Assembly: GCA_018268415.1 (NCBI GenBank)
Contig: JAFDWO010000109.1
Location: 1 to 41,822, forward strand
DNA from: Actinomycetota bacterium
Lineage (GTDB): Bacteria > Actinomycetota > Thermoleophilia > Solirubrobacterales > 70-9
Direction of reading: 5' to 3'
DNA: 41,822 nucleotides
The position numbers and the translations under genes were made by a program. Each line of letters begins with the position of its first letter. The first letter of the stretch is position 1. This document shows, in pieces, positions 16,117-23,075 of this stretch. The notes beneath the pieces were generated by a model. The model was not told the DNA's origin. It saw nothing but the letters and a program-made list of their open reading frames with translations, and did not search any database.

Positions 16117-17346
16117 ATGACCGACGAGAATCGCCAGACGATCGCAACCGAGGAGCTCGCGGACGAGTTCCGGCACCTCAGCTGTTACACGACGCCGCCC
16201 GCCCGCACGCTGGAGCTGTTCGCCGCGGGCCGCGGGCGCTGTCCGGTCGCCCACAGCGACGAGCACGACGGGTTCGAGCTGCTGCTCGCCTACGACGACG
16301 TCAGGAAGGGGATGGCCGACCACGAGCTCTACTCGTCCGAACCCCAGGTCCTGCGGCCGATGCTGCCGCGCAAGCCGATCCCGGCGTTGGAGATGGATCC
16401 GCCGGTGCACCAGCACTGGCGGGCGCTCTTCAACCAGGCGGTGACGCCGCGGACGACCGAGATGATGGAGCCGCTGGTCCGCGCCGACATCAACCACCAC
16501 ATCGACGCGTTCGTCGGCCGCGGCAGCGCCGAACTGATCGACGAGCTGGCCGAGCCGGTCCCCGCCGAGGCGATCTGCCACCTGGTCGGGGTGGACGCGG
16601 CGTTGGTGCCGACCGTGCGCGAGCTGGCGATCCAGATGTTCGCGGCGATGGGCGAACCGGAGGAGTTCGGCCGCCGCCAGGCCGAGTTCGGCAAAGTCAC
16701 CGTCGGCGAGATCCACAAGCGCCAGAGCGAGCCGCGCGACGATTTCCTCACCTACCTGGCGAACGTCGAGGTCGAAGGACGCAAGCTCGACGACGACGAT
16801 TACGTGGTGCTCCTGGCGGCGTTCCTCGGGGCCGGCCACCACAGCACCACCTCGGCGATGTCGAGCCTGATCTTCGAGGTCTTCGGCACGCCCGGGCGGC
16901 GCGAGGAGCTCGCCGCCGACCCCACCGCGATCCCGACCGCGGTCGAGGAGGCCTTGCGCCTTCACCCGCCGTTCTACGGCTTCTTCCGCCGCACGACCGA
17001 GGCCACCGAGGTGGAGGGGGTCGAGATCCCGAAGGGGTGCGACGTCTACATGGCCTGGGCCTCGGCCAACCGCGATCCCGAGGTCTTCCCCGACCCGACC
17101 GAGTTCCGGCTCGACCGCGGTCGCAACCGGCACCTGACCTTCGGCTTCGGCGTCCACACCTGTCCCGGCGCGGCGCTCGCTCGGATGGAGCTGCGGGTCG
17201 TGATCGAGGAGCTCCTGCGCCGGCTCCCGGACCTGAAGGTCGGGATCGACGAGCCCGAGTACGAGTTCGGCGGCGGCGATTACGCGTTCATGAAGGAGCT
17301 GCCGGTGTCGTTCGAGCCGCGGGCCGCGGAGGCCGCCGCGCCGTGA
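16117..17346 (+). CDS. Cytochrome P450
   Basis: A 409-residue soluble bacterial P450. The heme thiolate is C349 in FGFGVHTCPGAALAR, the ExxR motif is E278-R281, and the I-helix is AGHHST (residues 239-244), where the usual acidic residue (as in AGHDTT or AGHETT) is His. AGGAGG precedes ATG 16117. The stop overlaps the start of a phthalate-dioxygenase-type reductase gene (GTGA), its evident electron donor. The likely reaction is hydroxylation or O-dealkylation of an aromatic compound to give a catechol for the dioxygenase at 18391. The CYP family cannot be set by eye. Confidence 0.93.
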   Translation: MTDENRQTIATEELADEFRHLSCYTTPPARTLELFAAGRGRCPVAHSDEHDGFELLLAYDDVRKGMADHELYSSEPQVLRPMLPRKPIPALEMDPPVHQHWRALFNQAVTPRTTEMMEPLVRADINHHIDAFVGRGSAELIDELAEPVPAEAICHLVGVDAALVPTVRELAIQMFAAMGEPEEFGRRQAEFGKVTVGEIHKRQSEPRDDFLTYLANVEVEGRKLDDDDYVVLLAAFLGAGHHSTTSAMSSLIFEVFGTPGRREELAADPTAIPTAVEEALRLHPPFYGFFRRTTEATEVEGVEIPKGCDVYMAWASANRDPEVFPDPTEFRLDRGRNRHLTFGFGVHTCPGAALARMELRVVIEELLRRLPDLKVGIDEPEYEFGGGDYAFMKELPVSFEPRAAEAAAP

Positions 17347-18335
17347 CCGCGGCGGAGCTGCCGTCGTGGATGCGCGAGCCGGAGGCGCCGGCCCGCCCCG
17401 CCACGGTCGAGATGCGGGTGGCGGCGAGGAGGGTCCTGTCGGACGGCGTGATCGCGCTTGACCTCGAGCCGCTCGACGGCGGCGAGGCGCCCGGGTGGGA
17501 GCCGGGCGCCCACGTCGACCTCCACCTGCCCGGCGAGCTGATCCGCCAGTACTCCCTCTGCGGATCGCCGGGCGACCGGGAGGCGCTGCGGGTCGCGGTG
17601 CTGCGTGAGGCAGAGGGCCGAGGCGGCTCGCTCTACCTCCACGACGTCGCCGCGGTCGGGGACGTGTTGGCGGTCGGCGGGCCGCGCAACAACTTCCGCC
17701 TCGAGCCCTCGCCGCGCTACCTGTTCATCGGCGGCGGGATCGGGATCACGCCGTTGGTCCCGATGATCGCCGCGGCGGGGGCGGCCGGCGCCGACTGGTC
17801 GCTCCTCTACGGCGGCCGGACGCGAGCCTCGATGGCCTTCCTCGCCGAGCTCGAGGCCGACGAGCGGGTGGCCGTCGTGCCCGAGGACACGATGGGCATG
17901 CTCGACCTCGAGGCGGCCCTGCGGGAGGTCCGCGGCGAGACCCTGATCTACTGCTGCGGGCCGGAGCCGCTGCTGCTGGCGGTCGAGGACGCGGCCGCGC
18001 ACTGGCCCGCCGGCGCGCTCCACGTCGAGCGCTTCAAGGCGCGCGGCGACCTGCCCGACGACGAGGGCACCGCCTTCGAGGTGGTGCTGCGACGGTCCGG
18101 GATCACGATCGAGATCGCCCCCGGCGAGACGATTCTCGACGCCGCTGCCGCCGCCGGGGTGGCGGTGCCGTCCTCCTGCCGGGAAGGCACCTGCGGGACC
18201 TGCGAAACGATCGTGCTGGAGGGCGAGCCGGAGCACCGCGACTCGATCCTGACGCCCGCCGACCAGGCGGCCGGCGACTGCATGATGATCTGCTGCTCGC
18301 GCTGTCGCGGCGAGCGCCTCGTGCTCGACCTCTGA
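17343..18335 (+). CDS. Phthalate-dioxygenase-type reductase (flavin, NAD, 2Fe-2S)
   Basis: A 330-residue electron-transfer protein starting at GTG 17343, overlapping the P450 stop. Order of domains: flavin-binding barrel with RQYSLCG (about residue 65), NAD-binding domain with GGGIGITPL (about 130-140) and YCCGPEPL (about 203-210), then a C-terminal plant-type [2Fe-2S] ferredoxin with C279, C284, C287 and C317. This is the PDR/VanB layout (flavin first, iron-sulfur last). It would carry electrons from NAD(P)H to the P450 without a separate ferredoxin, resembling a split version of self-sufficient CYP116B enzymes, where the same modules are fused. Confidence 0.92.
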   Translation: MTAAELPSWMREPEAPARPATVEMRVAARRVLSDGVIALDLEPLDGGEAPGWEPGAHVDLHLPGELIRQYSLCGSPGDREALRVAVLREAEGRGGSLYLHDVAAVGDVLAVGGPRNNFRLEPSPRYLFIGGGIGITPLVPMIAAAGAAGADWSLLYGGRTRASMAFLAELEADERVAVVPEDTMGMLDLEAALREVRGETLIYCCGPEPLLLAVEDAAAHWPAGALHVERFKARGDLPDDEGTAFEVVLRRSGITIEIAPGETILDAAAAAGVAVPSSCREGTCGTCETIVLEGEPEHRDSILTPADQAAGDCMMICCSRCRGERLVLDL

Positions 18336-18390
18336 GGCGAGCACTCCACATACCCATAAGCGAAACGCACTACTGAGGAGGTCGGAGGAG

Positions 18391-19323
18391 ATGGAGAGCG
18401 GAACGGCAAGGCTGCGCACGGACACCGCGGAGGCGCCGCCGGTGAGCGTGTCGAAGCTTGGCTTCCACGTGGTGACGACGCCGGACGTGGCAGCGATCGC
18501 CGAGCACTACGAACGGGGCCTGCGGCTGGTCCGCAGCGGTGAGGAGGACGGCACCGTCTACCTGACGACGGGCGGTGACCACCACTCGGTGGCGATCCGC
18601 AAGGGGGACCCGCACGGCCGCGCCGGCCTCGGCTTCGAGGTCCACGGGTCGCTGGCGGAGACCGGCGAGCGCCTGCGCGCCGCGGGCGTCGGGTTCGAGC
18701 ACCGCACCGACCCCGAGCCCGGGATCGCCGCGGGGCTGGTCATCGCCGAGTTCGAGAGCGGCACCCCGATCACGCTCTACGAGGCACAGGAGTCGAGCGG
18801 CGAGGGATCGGTGGTCGGCGTCCGGCCGGCCAAGCTCGGCCACATCGCCTCCTACGTCGAGGACCTCGCCGCCGGGCACGAGTTCTACCTCGGCGTCCTC
18901 GGCTTCCGCTGGGCGGACACGATCGGCGACTTCTTCAGCTTCCTGCGCTGCAACGCCGACCACCACGCGGTCAACATGATGACCAGCACCAAGCGCGCCG
19001 GCCTCCACCACGTCGCCTACGAGATGCGCGACTTCATGCACCTGAAGGAAATGCTCGACCACCTGGCGACCCGCGACATCCGCATGGCCTGGGGCCCGGG
19101 CCGCCACGGCGTCGGCCACAACATCTTCACCTACCACGCCGATCCCGACGGCAACTTCATCGAGCTCTTCACCGAGCTGGACGTGATCGCCGACGACGAG
19201 ACCGGCGTGCTGGAGCCGCGGCCCTGGCACGAGGAATGGCCACAGGGTCCGAAATTCTGGTCACCGGCGCCGGGTGCCGCCAACAAGTGGGGCTGGATCA
19301 ACCCGGACTTCCTGGAGCACTGA
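18391..19323 (+). CDS. Second extradiol ring-cleavage dioxygenase
   Basis: A 310-residue VOC-fold extradiol dioxygenase. The Fe(II) ligands in the second domain are H151 (KLGHIASYVED), H206/H207 (GLHHVAYEM) and E258 (NFIELFTE). The N-terminal domain keeps the fold but no metal set. GGAGGTCGGAGGAG precedes ATG 18391. It lies 55 nt after the reductase gene and belongs to the P450 operon, so it likely cleaves the catechol produced by that P450. It is clearly different from the enzyme at 8828 in length, N-terminus and tail, so the two are not a recent duplication. Confidence 0.88.
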   Translation: MESGTARLRTDTAEAPPVSVSKLGFHVVTTPDVAAIAEHYERGLRLVRSGEEDGTVYLTTGGDHHSVAIRKGDPHGRAGLGFEVHGSLAETGERLRAAGVGFEHRTDPEPGIAAGLVIAEFESGTPITLYEAQESSGEGSVVGVRPAKLGHIASYVEDLAAGHEFYLGVLGFRWADTIGDFFSFLRCNADHHAVNMMTSTKRAGLHHVAYEMRDFMHLKEMLDHLATRDIRMAWGPGRHGVGHNIFTYHADPDGNFIELFTELDVIADDETGVLEPRPWHEEWPQGPKFWSPAPGAANKWGWINPDFLEH

Positions 19324-19342
19324 GGGGCGCGTCTCCGGCGCC

Positions 19343-19377
19343 CGCGAGGGTCAGGCTCCCGCGGCCTGACCCTCGCG
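19343..19377. terminator. Bidirectional terminator-like hairpin
   Basis: Arms 19343-19355 and 19365-19377 are perfectly complementary (13 bp, 9-nt loop). It lies between the convergent dioxygenase and AtaL-like genes, and its left arm spans the AtaL-like stop codon (19351-19353). No T-tract follows on either side, as is common in GC-rich bacteria. Confidence 0.5.
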
Positions 19378-19821
19378 CACCCAGCGCCGGATCGCCGCCA
19401 GGGTCGCTTCCACGGCTTTCTCGTAGTCGCCCTTCATCGTCGCCTCGTAATCGGTCTCCTCGGTCGAGCCCGCCTCGACACCCTCGAGCTCGAGGTCGAA
19501 GGAGAAGCGCAGCCGCAGCTCCCCGTCCTCCTCGAGGATCTCGTTCAGGATCGTCCCCAGGACCGGCCCCGAGGTGCGCTCGAACCGGACCGTCTCCTCC
19601 GGCTCCAACGTCACCCGCTCACCCAACCGCTGACCCCGGAACTCGATTTCCCGCTGGATCCAGTTCTCACCGCTCTCCTGCACCTCGCAGTGGGTCATCG
19701 ACGGCACGTAGGGCAGGGCGTTGTGAGCCTTGGCTTCGAGCCCCTTCCAGACGTCGGCGCGGCCCAGCCTGACGTCGGTGCCCTCGGGGTTGACCGGAAC
19801 TGAGTACGAGACGGAGATCAT
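19351..19821 (-). CDS. SRPBCC-family protein, AtaL-like (DUF1857 type)
   Basis: A 156-residue protein resembling the AtaL-like branch of the START/SRPBCC fold: an opening VSYSVPVNPEG strand, a WKGLEAKAHNALPYVP helix, then the long beta-sheet and a C-terminal helix KAVEATLAAIRRWVREG. The fold forms a deep hydrophobic pocket, and relatives bind or convert aromatic or polyketide ligands. AAAGGAG precedes ATG 19821. An almost perfect operator lies 26 nt upstream, tying it to the aromatic regulon despite standing alone at the right edge. Catalytic function is unknown; it could be a ligand carrier, an isomerase or a stress-responsive binder. Confidence 0.7.
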   Translation of the reverse strand: MISVSYSVPVNPEGTDVRLGRADVWKGLEAKAHNALPYVPSMTHCEVQESGENWIQREIEFRGQRLGERVTLEPEETVRFERTSGPVLGTILNEILEEDGELRLRFSFDLELEGVEAGSTEETDYEATMKGDYEKAVEATLAAIRRWVREGQAAGA

Positions 19822-19846
19822 GGTGCTCCTTTCGACGTTCGCAAGA

Positions 19847-19867
19847 AACCTATAATCATTCTAGGTT
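19847..19867. promoter_or_regulatory. Best-matching operator copy, upstream of AtaL-like gene
   Basis: Centre at 19857, half-sites AACCTATAAT and ATTCTAGGTT, one base from a perfect palindrome. On the minus strand, TTGTAA and TAGGTT with 17-bp spacing overlap it, giving a plausible promoter for the gene at 19821. It is the rightmost regulon member seen. Confidence 0.65.
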
Positions 19868-19960
19868 AATTACAAGGAGCGACTGAACATCTGGAGATAA
19901 TCCTGTTTCGTACCTATTAACCGCCGCGTGAATCGACCACACTGTGGGTAGGAGTAACGG

Positions 19961-20863
19961 TCAGCTACTCGCGGATGCGATCGCCTCGAGCAGCTTCTTC
20001 CGCAGGCCGGCGTCCAGGGAGGCCAGGTAGGCGACGTGGATGGAACGGATGATGTGTGCTCCTCGCAGCGGGATCGCGACGACATCGGTCCGCTCCGGTT
20101 CCAAGGCGATCCTGGGGACCAACGACACCCCGAGGCCCGCCGCGACGAGCGCCTGCGTGATCGAGCAGCTGGAGATACGGTGTGAGAACGCCGGCTCGAA
20201 CCCGCGCTCGCGACAGGCCACGATCAGCTCGGAGTAGCTCGGATCGTCGTCGGCGGGCGCCGCGATCCACGCCTCGTCCCGCAGGTCCTCCAGATCGACG
20301 GACGCCCGCCCCCCGGCCGCGTGACCGCGAGGCAGGACCACCAGGTGCTCGTCCTCGAGGACGTGCGTGGTGTGGATCCCGTCGAGGGCGAGATGTGGCC
20401 CGTCGGGATCAGGGAGGAAGACGAGCGCCGCGTGGACCTGGCGGCGCTGGAGCGCGAGCAGGAGCTCCGGGACCTCGGCCTCGAGCATCTGCACGTGCAG
20501 GCCTTCCGCGGCGAGCGTGGCGATCGCCCGCGGCGCGATCCCCGCGCCGGCGCTCGGGAACGTGCCGAGCCGCAAGGTCGAGACGCCGTAGTCGGCCTGT
20601 CTCCTGACGTCGCCCTCGACCGTGTCGACGCGCTCCAGGATCTCCTCCGCGTAGGTCGCGAGCAGCTCACCCGCTTCGGTCAGCGCGGCCCCGTGGGGAC
20701 CGCGGTCCACCAGATGCGCGCCGAGGCGTGCCTCCAGCCCCGCCAGGTGTTGGGAGGCGGTCGGCTGGCTGTAGTCGAGGCTCCGCGCCGCGCCCGCCAG
20801 TGACCCCTCGGCCGCGATCGCGACGATCAACCGCAGGTCACGCATCTCCACCCCGCGGGCCAT
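19961..20863 (-). CDS. LysR-family transcriptional regulator
   Basis: A 300-residue LysR regulator: N-terminal winged helix-turn-helix (about residues 7-66; AGAARSLDYSQPTASQHLAGLEAR-type core) and a C-terminal periplasmic-binding-like effector domain. The first possible start is 20863, but ATG 20845 (MRDLRL), preceded by GGGGTGGAG, is also plausible. It diverges from the amino-acid decarboxylase gene at 20937 with 73 nt between them, the classic arrangement for a LysR controlling its neighbour. The intergenic region has a weak inverted repeat (GCCATAG 20859-20865 / CTATGGC 20915-20921). The effector is unknown, possibly a basic amino acid. Confidence 0.87.
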   Translation of the reverse strand: MARGVEMRDLRLIVAIAAEGSLAGAARSLDYSQPTASQHLAGLEARLGAHLVDRGPHGAALTEAGELLATYAEEILERVDTVEGDVRRQADYGVSTLRLGTFPSAGAGIAPRAIATLAAEGLHVQMLEAEVPELLLALQRRQVHAALVFLPDPDGPHLALDGIHTTHVLEDEHLVVLPRGHAAGGRASVDLEDLRDEAWIAAPADDDPSYSELIVACRERGFEPAFSHRISSCSITQALVAAGLGVSLVPRIALEPERTDVVAIPLRGAHIIRSIHVAYLASLDAGLRKKLLEAIASASS

Positions 20864-20936
20864 AGAAGAACCCTATAGGTGCACCCTCAAAATGTGCTTG
20901 GTATGTGCTCATCTCTATGGCTAGCCTGCCCGGGCG

Positions 20937-22451
20937 ATGACCGTCGAAACGGGCCTCACCGCGCTTTTCTCGGCACTTGACTCGGCCCGGCTCTCGGCCG
21001 ACCAGATCGACGCGCCGTACCTCTCGGCGCTGATCGGATACTCGGATCGGAACCCGCAGCGGCTGCACGTCCCGGGCCACGGAGGTGGCGCCGGGGCGGA
21101 TCCGATCCTGGTCGGCGCGATCGGGCCGTCGCCGCTCCGCCTCGACGTCCCGCAGGACCTCGACGGAGTCGACCTCGGTCCGTCCCCGACGCCGTACGAG
21201 CGGGCGGAGGAGCTCGCCGCCGAGGCGTATGGCGCGGGCCGCACCTGGTTCCTCACCAACGGGGCGAGCCAGGGCAATCACGTCATCTGCCTCGCGCTCG
21301 CGCCCTCCGGCACCCGCGTCGTGGTGCAGAGAAACTGCCACGGAAGTGTCTTCGACGGGCTCGTCCTGAGCGGTGGCTCTCCCTACTCCGTCCTCCCCGG
21401 ATACGACGACGCGCTCGGGATCGCCACCGTGGTCACCCCGGACCGACTGCGGGCAGCGCTGCGGGCGTGCCCCGCCGCGCGGGCGGCGATGATCGTCTCG
21501 CCCACCTACTTCGGCATGGTCGCCGATGTCGCCGGGTGCGTTGAGGTCGCCGCGGAGCTCGGCGTGACGCTGGTCGTCGATTGTGCGTGGGGAGCCCACT
21601 TCGGGTTTCGAACCGACCTCCCGCAAACGCCCCTTCGCCTCGGGGCCGACATCGCGCTCACCTCCACCCACAAGCACGCGGGCAGCATGGGCCAGAGCGC
21701 GATGCTCCACGTCGCGCCCGGCCGCGAGGAGCTGCGCGGTGCGCTCGGTCGGTCGATGCGCCTGATGCGATCGACCAGCCCCAGCTCACTGCTCTTGGCC
21801 TCGCTCGACGCCGCCCGGCGGCAGCTCGTCGTCCGCGGATCCCAGCTTCTCGGCGACGTGATCGCCGCCGCCGGGCGGCTGCGGGACCGGATCGAGCAGA
21901 TCCCCGGCTGTGAGGTCCTCGACCGCTCCTGGAGCGGATCCGACGTGGCGGCGTGGGACCCGCTGCGCATCGTCGTCGACGTCCGCGGCACGGGGATCTC
22001 CGCCGAGGCCATCACCGCGCGCCTGCGCCGCCGCGATGTCGTGCCGGAGTTCCACACCCAGACGAGCATCGTGCTCGTCATCCCCCTCGGGCTGACCCCG
22101 GCGGCCGCCGAGGGCGTCGCCGACGCCCTCGGCGCGGCGGTCGCGGAGGGTCCCGGCCGGGTCGAGGCGAAGCAATCCCCGGTGGCCGGGATCCCGGCCA
22201 CCGGCGGCGCCCCTCCCATCTCCCCACGCGAGGCCTTCCTCGGCACCCACGAGGTCGTCGCCCGCGAGGCCGCCGTCGGCCGCCTCAGCGCCGAGGCGAT
22301 CAGTGCCTATCCACCCGGCATCCCCACCCTTCTGCCAGGCGAGAAGATCACCGCGGAGGCGCTCGAGCACCTCCTGTCGCTGCACGCTGCCGGGCTGCGC
22401 CTCCACGGCGCCTCCGACCCGGAGCTGCGCACCCTGTTGGTTACTCGCTGA
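20937..22451 (+). CDS. Orn/Lys/Arg decarboxylase-family PLP enzyme
   Basis: A 504-residue fold-type-I PLP enzyme of the basic amino-acid decarboxylase family, in the shorter form without the N-terminal wing domain. PLP lysine K246 lies in STHKHAGSMGQ. Upstream are HVPGHGGG (about residue 44), the cofactor-stacking TNGASQGNH (about 107-115) and DCAWGAH (about 219-225). The C-terminal domain has the family segment AISAYPPGIPTLLPGEKI. It probably converts arginine, lysine or ornithine to the matching polyamine precursor plus CO2; the agmatine deiminase at 24613 makes arginine attractive but unproven. No ribosome site is obvious, so translation may be leaderless. Confidence 0.86.
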   Translation: MTVETGLTALFSALDSARLSADQIDAPYLSALIGYSDRNPQRLHVPGHGGGAGADPILVGAIGPSPLRLDVPQDLDGVDLGPSPTPYERAEELAAEAYGAGRTWFLTNGASQGNHVICLALAPSGTRVVVQRNCHGSVFDGLVLSGGSPYSVLPGYDDALGIATVVTPDRLRAALRACPAARAAMIVSPTYFGMVADVAGCVEVAAELGVTLVVDCAWGAHFGFRTDLPQTPLRLGADIALTSTHKHAGSMGQSAMLHVAPGREELRGALGRSMRLMRSTSPSSLLLASLDAARRQLVVRGSQLLGDVIAAAGRLRDRIEQIPGCEVLDRSWSGSDVAAWDPLRIVVDVRGTGISAEAITARLRRRDVVPEFHTQTSIVLVIPLGLTPAAAEGVADALGAAVAEGPGRVEAKQSPVAGIPATGGAPPISPREAFLGTHEVVAREAAVGRLSAEAISAYPPGIPTLLPGEKITAEALEHLLSLHAAGLRLHGASDPELRTLLVTR

Positions 22452-22630
22452 CCTGCCGGGAAGCCTGAGCGCCCCGCCCCTCCTATGAGGTACGCCGCGA
22501 TGACGTATATGTAGTCACGGCGGGTTCCGATGCGGCCCGCCTCCTTGCCACCGCCAGAACCTTATGTAGGTCGGCCCCGCGGCCGGAGATCGCCTCGTGG
22601 ACGGCCACGGCGGCGGGTGACCCGTCTTTC
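22452..22630. other. Short intergenic region with no gene
   Basis: It lies between convergent genes. TGACGTATATGTAGTCA (22501-22517) is an imperfect palindrome, but it is far from any start codon. Nothing else is supported; the small open frame on the minus strand has no recognisable features. Confidence 0.4.
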
Positions 22631-22954
22631 CTACCGCGCCGCGGTCGCGGCGACGCGGAGGACCTCACTTGTCTCCGACTCGATCAGGGAGACGAACGTC
22701 GTCGAGACCTCTTCCCGGATCGGGTTGGCGCGCCAGGCCGCGTAGGCCGCCTCGTCCCGCCAGCGCGCGACGACGACCACGGGGGAGCCGGTGGGGTCGG
22801 CGAGGAGGAGCTCGGCGCCGATGAAGCCGTCCTCGGCGGCGGCGCGACCGAGGACGTCCGCTTCGAGAAAGAGGGAGACGAGCTCGTCGCGGCGGCTCGG
22901 CAGGGCCGTCATCCGGAGGACGGATATGACCTCGCCCGGGGACATGTGGATCAC
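22631..22954 (-). CDS. Antibiotic biosynthesis monooxygenase (ABM)-domain protein
   Basis: A protein of up to 107 residues with the ferredoxin-like dimeric alpha-beta barrel pattern of ABM proteins: strand VISVLRMTALPSRRDELVSLF, central GFIGAELLLAD, VVVVARWRDEAAYAAWRANP and a short C-terminal strand. The first candidate start is GTG 22954; ATG 22945 (MSPGE) is likely the real one. Relatives include quinol and heme monooxygenases and many stress proteins with no known substrate. It diverges from the MFS gene across a 23-bp inverted repeat, so the two may be co-controlled. Confidence 0.75.
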   Translation of the reverse strand: MIHMSPGEVISVLRMTALPSRRDELVSLFLEADVLGRAAAEDGFIGAELLLADPTGSPVVVVARWRDEAAYAAWRANPIREEVSTTFVSLIESETSEVLRVAATAAR

Positions 22955-22977
22955 GGTAGGCGGCTACCGGGCGGGGA

Positions 22978-23043
22978 CCTACGGACGTTCGCCGCGGATC
23001 TTCTGAACAGATGTCGCGTGGATCCGCGGCGAACGTCCGTAGG
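22978..23043. promoter_or_regulatory. Perfect 23-bp inverted repeat between divergent genes
   Basis: Arms 22978-23000 and 23021-23043 are perfectly complementary, with a 20-nt spacer starting TTCTGAACAG. It begins 23 nt upstream of the ABM start at 22954 and ends 32 nt before the MFS start. The arm is longer than most operators, so it may be a double operator, a cruciform, or a hairpin in the MFS leader RNA. Confidence 0.65.
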
Positions 23044-23075
23044 CCTGCCCGCGGCCCGGGCCTACGCTGGATCGG

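Noticed and set aside
22452..22630. tRNA or other structured RNA gene
   Set aside because: No cloverleaf with TTCGA-type loop or matching acceptor stem could be built; the region shows only an imperfect palindrome.
22483..22668. Small minus-strand gene in the intergenic region
   Set aside because: No ribosome site, no homology pattern, Arg/Ser-rich composition and overlap with the ABM gene end.
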